Source: Chryseobacterium gleum (GTDB taxonomy: Bacteria > Bacteroidota > Bacteroidia > UBA10329). Taken from it: a stretch of DNA of 9,948 nucleotides. Where the stretch lies: positions 1 through 9,948 of the forward strand of contig CAMCFW010000049.1 in assembly GCA_945874195.1 (NCBI GenBank). The letters are read 5' to 3'. The position numbers were made by a program, and so were the translations under genes. Shown here piece after piece: positions 6,828 to 9,948 of this stretch. How positions within the stretch are numbered: the stretch's first letter is position 1; each line of letters opens with the position of its first letter. The notes beneath the pieces are model-generated. The model saw only the letters and a list, made by a program, of their open reading frames with translations. It was not told where the DNA came from and did no database searches.

Positions 6828-8361
6828 GCTTGTCTCTTAATACCAAATGAAGTGAACGACTTTGAATCTTAGAATCCACCCAGGCAATGAGGTCCAAAGT
6901 AGACAACGAATTTCGTTCGGCCGGTTCATAGCTTACGGCTTCAAGGTCCTCCTTCAACTTAATAAACATGACGACATCGTGATTCGGATGATCGTTTTTA
7001 GAACACCGCTTCATGAATTCAAGCATCAGCTCCTCAAACGCATACAGGCCTTCCAATTTTGTAAGGAATCGATACGTGGAACGGGCAAGGTATTCCAGCA
7101 GTTCACTTCGTCCTAATTCGTACTGCAGCATCATGGTCAAGATACGGGTAGAAGCATGCAGATCTTCGGCAGATTTGATGTCGGTATCGTTCAGCACTAG
7201 ATTCAACCATCTGATGGATTTTGAGTATGCCCCAATGGTGAACAGGAAATATGAAATATTGAAATAGAGGTGAAGCAGAACGTATTTGCGATGATACAGA
7301 CCTAACTGAGCCTTTTGTTCCTCAAGCCGACCTATCAAAGCCAGCCCTTCATCCATTCGTCCAAGTCTAGAGTAAAGCGCCAGGCGCCCAATGGAGGCCT
7401 GCATCAGTATCCGCGTCTTCAGTTCTTCAGAAAAGTAATTGCTGTGCGACCGCTCCTCGATCGACTCCATTTTTTCGATATAACCTTCAGTTTCCTCCCA
7501 TTTTCCTAAGCTTATGCAGATGGGAATGAGATTATTAACGGCTACGAAATAGCGCTTTACAATATCATGTCCGTAGGTGCTTCCGAACTTATCCCACACC
7601 AGATCATACAACTCTTTTCTGAACTCGTAAGCCTTAATCCAGTTACCATTAAGTTTGTGATACTGTGCGTGAATATTTAGATAACAGCATTTCGATTTGA
7701 AAGTTAAAGCACGGTCTGCCTGCTTCATGGCAAACTGATTTACTATCTGATCATTGGTCTTATAATCAGTGTTGTTCCGTTCAATTCCTATCTTATAATA
7801 GTTGTTGAATATCTTGGATTGTAAGTCAACGTATTCCCTCTCATTCTGCATCAACCCTAAGATCTCATAATACTCCTCCGAAACCGCATCAATGTCCAAC
7901 TCATCCTTTCCAACATAAAAACCTTCTGATAGCAGTTTGGATTCCCATTCAAGCACAGATAGGAGAATGAGAAAACTGTCGTTCTTCAATGCGGCCTTTC
8001 TCACTTTCGACAATACCTGAACTGCTTGCTCAAAAAGTCCTTTCTCATAGAGGAATTGAACATCCTGCATCATTCCTTGTAAACTGAATTCGGTTGACCG
8101 TTTCAAGTGATAGAGCCGCATGGCACGGAGGATCAACTCATAAAGGTGATTCTGAGTAACCGCCAATTGATCTAAAAACTTTTCTCCACTGAAGCGTTTA
8201 CGCAGATCCAATTCATCATATTCCTTCGAATCAACATAGAAATCAAACAGCCTGGCCAGATTGCTTTCTTTCTTCTGCACGGTCGATTGAAGCTTGAAGT
8301 AGCGTTTTTCATTCAGTTCAAGAGAATGAATAAGACGGTGAAGCTTGTCTCCTTTTGACAT
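6817..8361 (-). CDS. Uncharacterised alpha-helical, TPR-like protein
   Basis: I do not recognise a named function. The product (514 residues from the ATG at 8361, MSKGDKLHRLIHSLELNEKR) has no signal peptide or membrane segment and should be cytoplasmic. It is rich in Leu, Glu, Lys, Tyr and Arg, and appears helical almost throughout. Several segments resemble helix-turn-helix repeat units: YEKGLFEQAVQVLSKVRKAA, LNGNWIKAYEFRKEL, SLGKWEETEGYIEKM, SRLGRMDEGLALIGRL, and TIGAYSKSIRWLNLVLN. The small-residue and Tyr/Trp spacing fits degenerate tetratricopeptide repeats, a scaffold for protein-protein contacts. My recollection is that similar roughly 500-residue proteins opening with an NEKRYFK-like segment occur in other Bacteroidota without known roles. 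A TTG at 8382 would add seven residues; the ATG is preferred. The gene's last 11 bases overlap the start of hutH, so the two form one transcription unit. Confidence 0.8.
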   Translation of the reverse strand: MSKGDKLHRLIHSLELNEKRYFKLQSTVQKKESNLARLFDFYVDSKEYDELDLRKRFSGEKFLDQLAVTQNHLYELILRAMRLYHLKRSTEFSLQGMMQDVQFLYEKGLFEQAVQVLSKVRKAALKNDSFLILLSVLEWESKLLSEGFYVGKDELDIDAVSEEYYEILGLMQNEREYVDLQSKIFNNYYKIGIERNNTDYKTNDQIVNQFAMKQADRALTFKSKCCYLNIHAQYHKLNGNWIKAYEFRKELYDLVWDKFGSTYGHDIVKRYFVAVNNLIPICISLGKWEETEGYIEKMESIEERSHSNYFSEELKTRILMQASIGRLALYSRLGRMDEGLALIGRLEEQKAQLGLYHRKYVLLHLYFNISYFLFTIGAYSKSIRWLNLVLNDTDIKSAEDLHASTRILTMMLQYELGRSELLEYLARSTYRFLTKLEGLYAFEELMLEFMKRCSKNDHPNHDVVMFIKLKEDLEAVSYEPAERNSLSTLDLIAWVDSKIQSRSLHLVLRDKHAI

Positions 8362-8523
8362 GGTTGAAGTTCTGTATGACAAATGAATGAAAAATACTTC
8401 TTCAAGATATCTGAAAATTAAATCATTGGATTTATGTGTTCTGCTTTAATTAAAATATGTCTCTTTAAATCCTAGTTTTGAGCAATGTATTTTAGCCCAT
8501 TCCAATAATCATTGAAGCCAAGC
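8362..8523. promoter_or_regulatory. AT-rich divergent intergenic region
   Basis: These 162 bases separate the helical-protein/hutH unit (minus) from the repeat surface protein (plus) and must hold both promoters. The stretch is clearly more AT-rich than the genes around it and includes a 10-base palindrome TTTAATTAAA at 8445-8454. On the plus strand there is a perfect -7 element (listed separately). On the minus strand the best match is TTCATTTG (complement of 8380-8387), 7 of 8 positions, without a clear -33 partner. Confidence 0.5.
8473..8480 (+). promoter_or_regulatory. Bacteroidota-type -7 element (TAGTTTTG) upstream of the repeat protein
   Basis: TAGTTTTG matches the TAnnTTTG consensus fully and lies 43 bases before the ATG at 8524. 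It predicts a transcript start near 8487 and a leader of about 37 bases. No clear -33 TTG at the expected distance was found. Confidence 0.45.
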
Positions 8524-9948
8524 ATGACTCCAACCACTACATTAAACCATTCTGCGTTTTACGCTTTTTGCCTCTGTTTTGCGATTCCGTTGTTCACCCT
8601 TAGCGATTCGTTCGGTCAGGCAGTGTCAATCAATTCAACTGGAACTGCGCCTGATGCCCAGTCGATCTTAGACGTCTCTTCAACAACGAAAGGGGTTTTA
8701 CTTCCAAGAATGACAAGTGCGCAACGCACTGCCATTGCGCCAACCGCCACTTCCGATTTTGGTATGACTGTCTATGACCTGACAACCGATAGTTATTGGT
8801 ATTGGGATGGTGCTTCATGGCAGGAGATTCCCAACATGGGTAACATTCCTGCCGTAACGCTTGATGCTGCATATGATGGTGGTGGCTCGGGTGCTGGCCG
8901 AACGATTAATGCAGATCAAGGTGCTGTGCAGATTACGAACTCAAATTTGGCATACAGCCTCGACCTTGACAAAGGAATCCGTATGGCAGAGGATCAGTGG
9001 ATAGGTTTAGGAAGCACCATCGAAAGAATCGTGTTTGATGGAACTCTGGATCGAATTGACATCGAAGTTTCAGATGTTACCATGGATGACGGGAAATGGA
9101 TCGGAATCGATGGCTCAAGTCCAAGAGTAAGATATACTGACGGTGCACCTGGCATCATTGATCTTGATGACGCCAACCTTAGGGTAGATGATGGTGTTTG
9201 GTTCGGACTTGGATCTAACATAGAAAGATTTGTTTTTCAAGGTGCGGATGACGAAGTGAATCTGATGAATGCTGAGTTGGGAATTGGGACTTTGGCACCT
9301 ACACAAACATTGGACGTCAACGGTTCAATCAGGATGCGAGGCGGAACTACCACGAGTGGCTTTATGCCGGTTTCTTCTGGAGATGGAACAATGGTTTGGA
9401 CGGATCCTACCACTCTCGGTCTTGACGTAACCACTGCAAGCAATGGTCTGACCGAAGTTACCAATGACATAAGACTTGGAGGCTCACTGACCCAGAACAC
9501 GGTTGTCGCGCAAGCTGGATGGACGTTGGGTTTCACATCAACCGCTGTTGATGGATTCAGTGTAGACGGAACGACCTTTTCGGTAGATGCCGCAAACAAT
9601 AGAATAGGAATCGGGACAGCTGCCCCTACCACACCCTTACATATTTCGAGCACGGCAGATGACGTAGTAAGAGTTCAAGGTGCCGATCATTCTCGTCTGC
9701 TCGTTGATGGAACAGATGCTTCTGAAAAGTCGATCGGCTTCAGCGAATCTGCAGTTATTCAGTGGCGAGCAGGAATGGACGACAGGAATGGTGCTGGTGG
9801 AAACGCCAATGACTTTGCAGTCAAACAAGTGAACGATGCTTCACCAGAATTTGTAATACAAGCAAGTTCAGGAAATGTAGGTATCGGAACAAATTCTCCA
9901 GACGCAAAGTTGAATGTGGGTGATGCTGCGGGTGCTGCAATTTATCTA
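8524..9948 (+). CDS. Large secreted repeat protein with GIGT-type modules, N-terminal part (cut by window edge)
   Basis: The frame is open for 475 codons to the right edge without a stop. It opens with a signal peptide (hydrophobic core at about residues 11-26, likely cleavage near FGQA at 30-33). Next comes a module frequent at the start of Bacteroidota surface proteins: SILDVSSTTKGVLLPRMT at about 47-64, then TVYDLTTDSYWYWDGASWQEI. The segment at 113-137 has a GGGSGAGRTI core. Three W-[IF]-G repeats follow at 146-240. Further on are GIGT motifs at 253-256, 362-365 and 453-456, each followed by a Pro three residues later and a short LxV-type strand. GIGT-P repeats are shared with phage tail-fibre-like proteins and large adhesin-like proteins. 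The product is probably exported and beta-rich; a role in adhesion is inference. The C-terminus, where a sorting domain or an intramolecular chaperone might sit, is not visible. An in-frame TTG at 8512 is an alternative start. Confidence 0.82.
   Translation, partial: MTPTTTLNHSAFYAFCLCFAIPLFTLSDSFGQAVSINSTGTAPDAQSILDVSSTTKGVLLPRMTSAQRTAIAPTATSDFGMTVYDLTTDSYWYWDGASWQEIPNMGNIPAVTLDAAYDGGGSGAGRTINADQGAVQITNSNLAYSLDLDKGIRMAEDQWIGLGSTIERIVFDGTLDRIDIEVSDVTMDDGKWIGIDGSSPRVRYTDGAPGIIDLDDANLRVDDGVWFGLGSNIERFVFQGADDEVNLMNAELGIGTLAPTQTLDVNGSIRMRGGTTTSGFMPVSSGDGTMVWTDPTTLGLDVTTASNGLTEVTNDIRLGGSLTQNTVVAQAGWTLGFTSTAVDGFSVDGTTFSVDAANNRIGIGTAAPTTPLHISSTADDVVRVQGADHSRLLVDGTDASEKSIGFSESAVIQWRAGMDDRNGAGGNANDFAVKQVNDASPEFVIQASSGNVGIGTNSPDAKLNVGDAAGAAIYL
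8959..9243 (+). repeat. Three degenerate 33-34-residue W-[IF]-G repeats within the surface protein
   Basis: In the surface protein, tryptophans at residues 159, 192 and 226 each begin a W-[IF]-G-[LI]-[GD] motif. Each is preceded by an acidic strand of the type (I/L)-D-(L/I)-(D/E) with (D/E)-D just before the Trp. The first and third copies are closest: WIGLGSTIERIVFDG and WFGLGSNIERFVFQG. The middle copy, WIGIDGSSPRVRYTDG, has diverged. The period is 33 then 34 residues. Confidence 0.75.
9280..9891 (+). repeat. Three GIGT-x-x-P repeat cores in the surface protein
   Basis: GIGTLAPTQTLDVNG, GIGTAAPTTPLHISS and GIGT-NSPDAKLNVGD start at residues 253, 362 and 453. They share the pattern GIGT-x-x-P-x-x-x-L-x-[VI], usually preceded by an Asn/Arg-Val/Ile residue pair. 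The spacing between cores is about 109 and 91 residues, so they punctuate longer variable modules rather than forming a tight tandem array. More copies probably lie beyond the window. Confidence 0.75.

Noticed and set aside
8445..8454. TTTAATTAAA palindrome as a regulator operator
   Set aside because: It is short, made only of A and T, and lies in an AT-rich intergenic stretch where such palindromes are expected by chance.
9237..9653. A minus-strand open frame (138 codons) opposite the repeat surface protein
   Set aside because: The plus-strand frame continues through here with recognisable GIGT repeats; the antisense translation is a low-complexity mirror of them.

Overview
The window looks like chromosomal DNA of a Bacteroidota bacterium, probably Flavobacteriales. 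The evidence is a surface protein built of modules typical of that phylum, a single-domain secreted DUF4159 protein, starts preceded by A-rich stretches rather than Shine-Dalgarno sites, and matches to the Bacteroidota -7 promoter element TAnnTTTG. Base composition is moderate (roughly half GC by eye) and fairly even. I see no tRNA or rRNA gene, insertion sequence, phage integration module or CRISPR array.

Layout, left to right: (1) the N-terminal part of a thiamine-diphosphate enzyme of the acetolactate synthase/benzoylformate decarboxylase type, minus strand, cut by the left edge; (2) divergent from it, an M32 (Taq-type) metallocarboxypeptidase; (3) ATP-dependent PEP carboxykinase, pckA, with its own likely promoter and a strong intrinsic terminator; (4) a two-gene unit of rsmE (16S rRNA m3U1498 methyltransferase) and a secreted DUF4159 protein, joined by an ATGA overlap; (5) converging on it, a minus-strand pair of an unrecognised alpha-helical (TPR-like) protein and hutH (histidine ammonia-lyase), overlapping by 11 bases; (6) after a divergent intergenic region, the first 475 residues of a large secreted repeat protein with GIGT-type repeats, cut by the right edge.

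Most of the window is housekeeping and central metabolism. The carboxypeptidase (peptides to amino acids), HutH (histidine to urocanate) and PckA (oxaloacetate to PEP) would suit growth on protein or peptides with gluconeogenesis, but they lie in separate transcription units and this link is inference. The least explained parts are the helical protein coupled to hutH, the DUF4159 protein coupled to rsmE, and the repeat surface protein. I did not find convincing evidence of a wholly new system.
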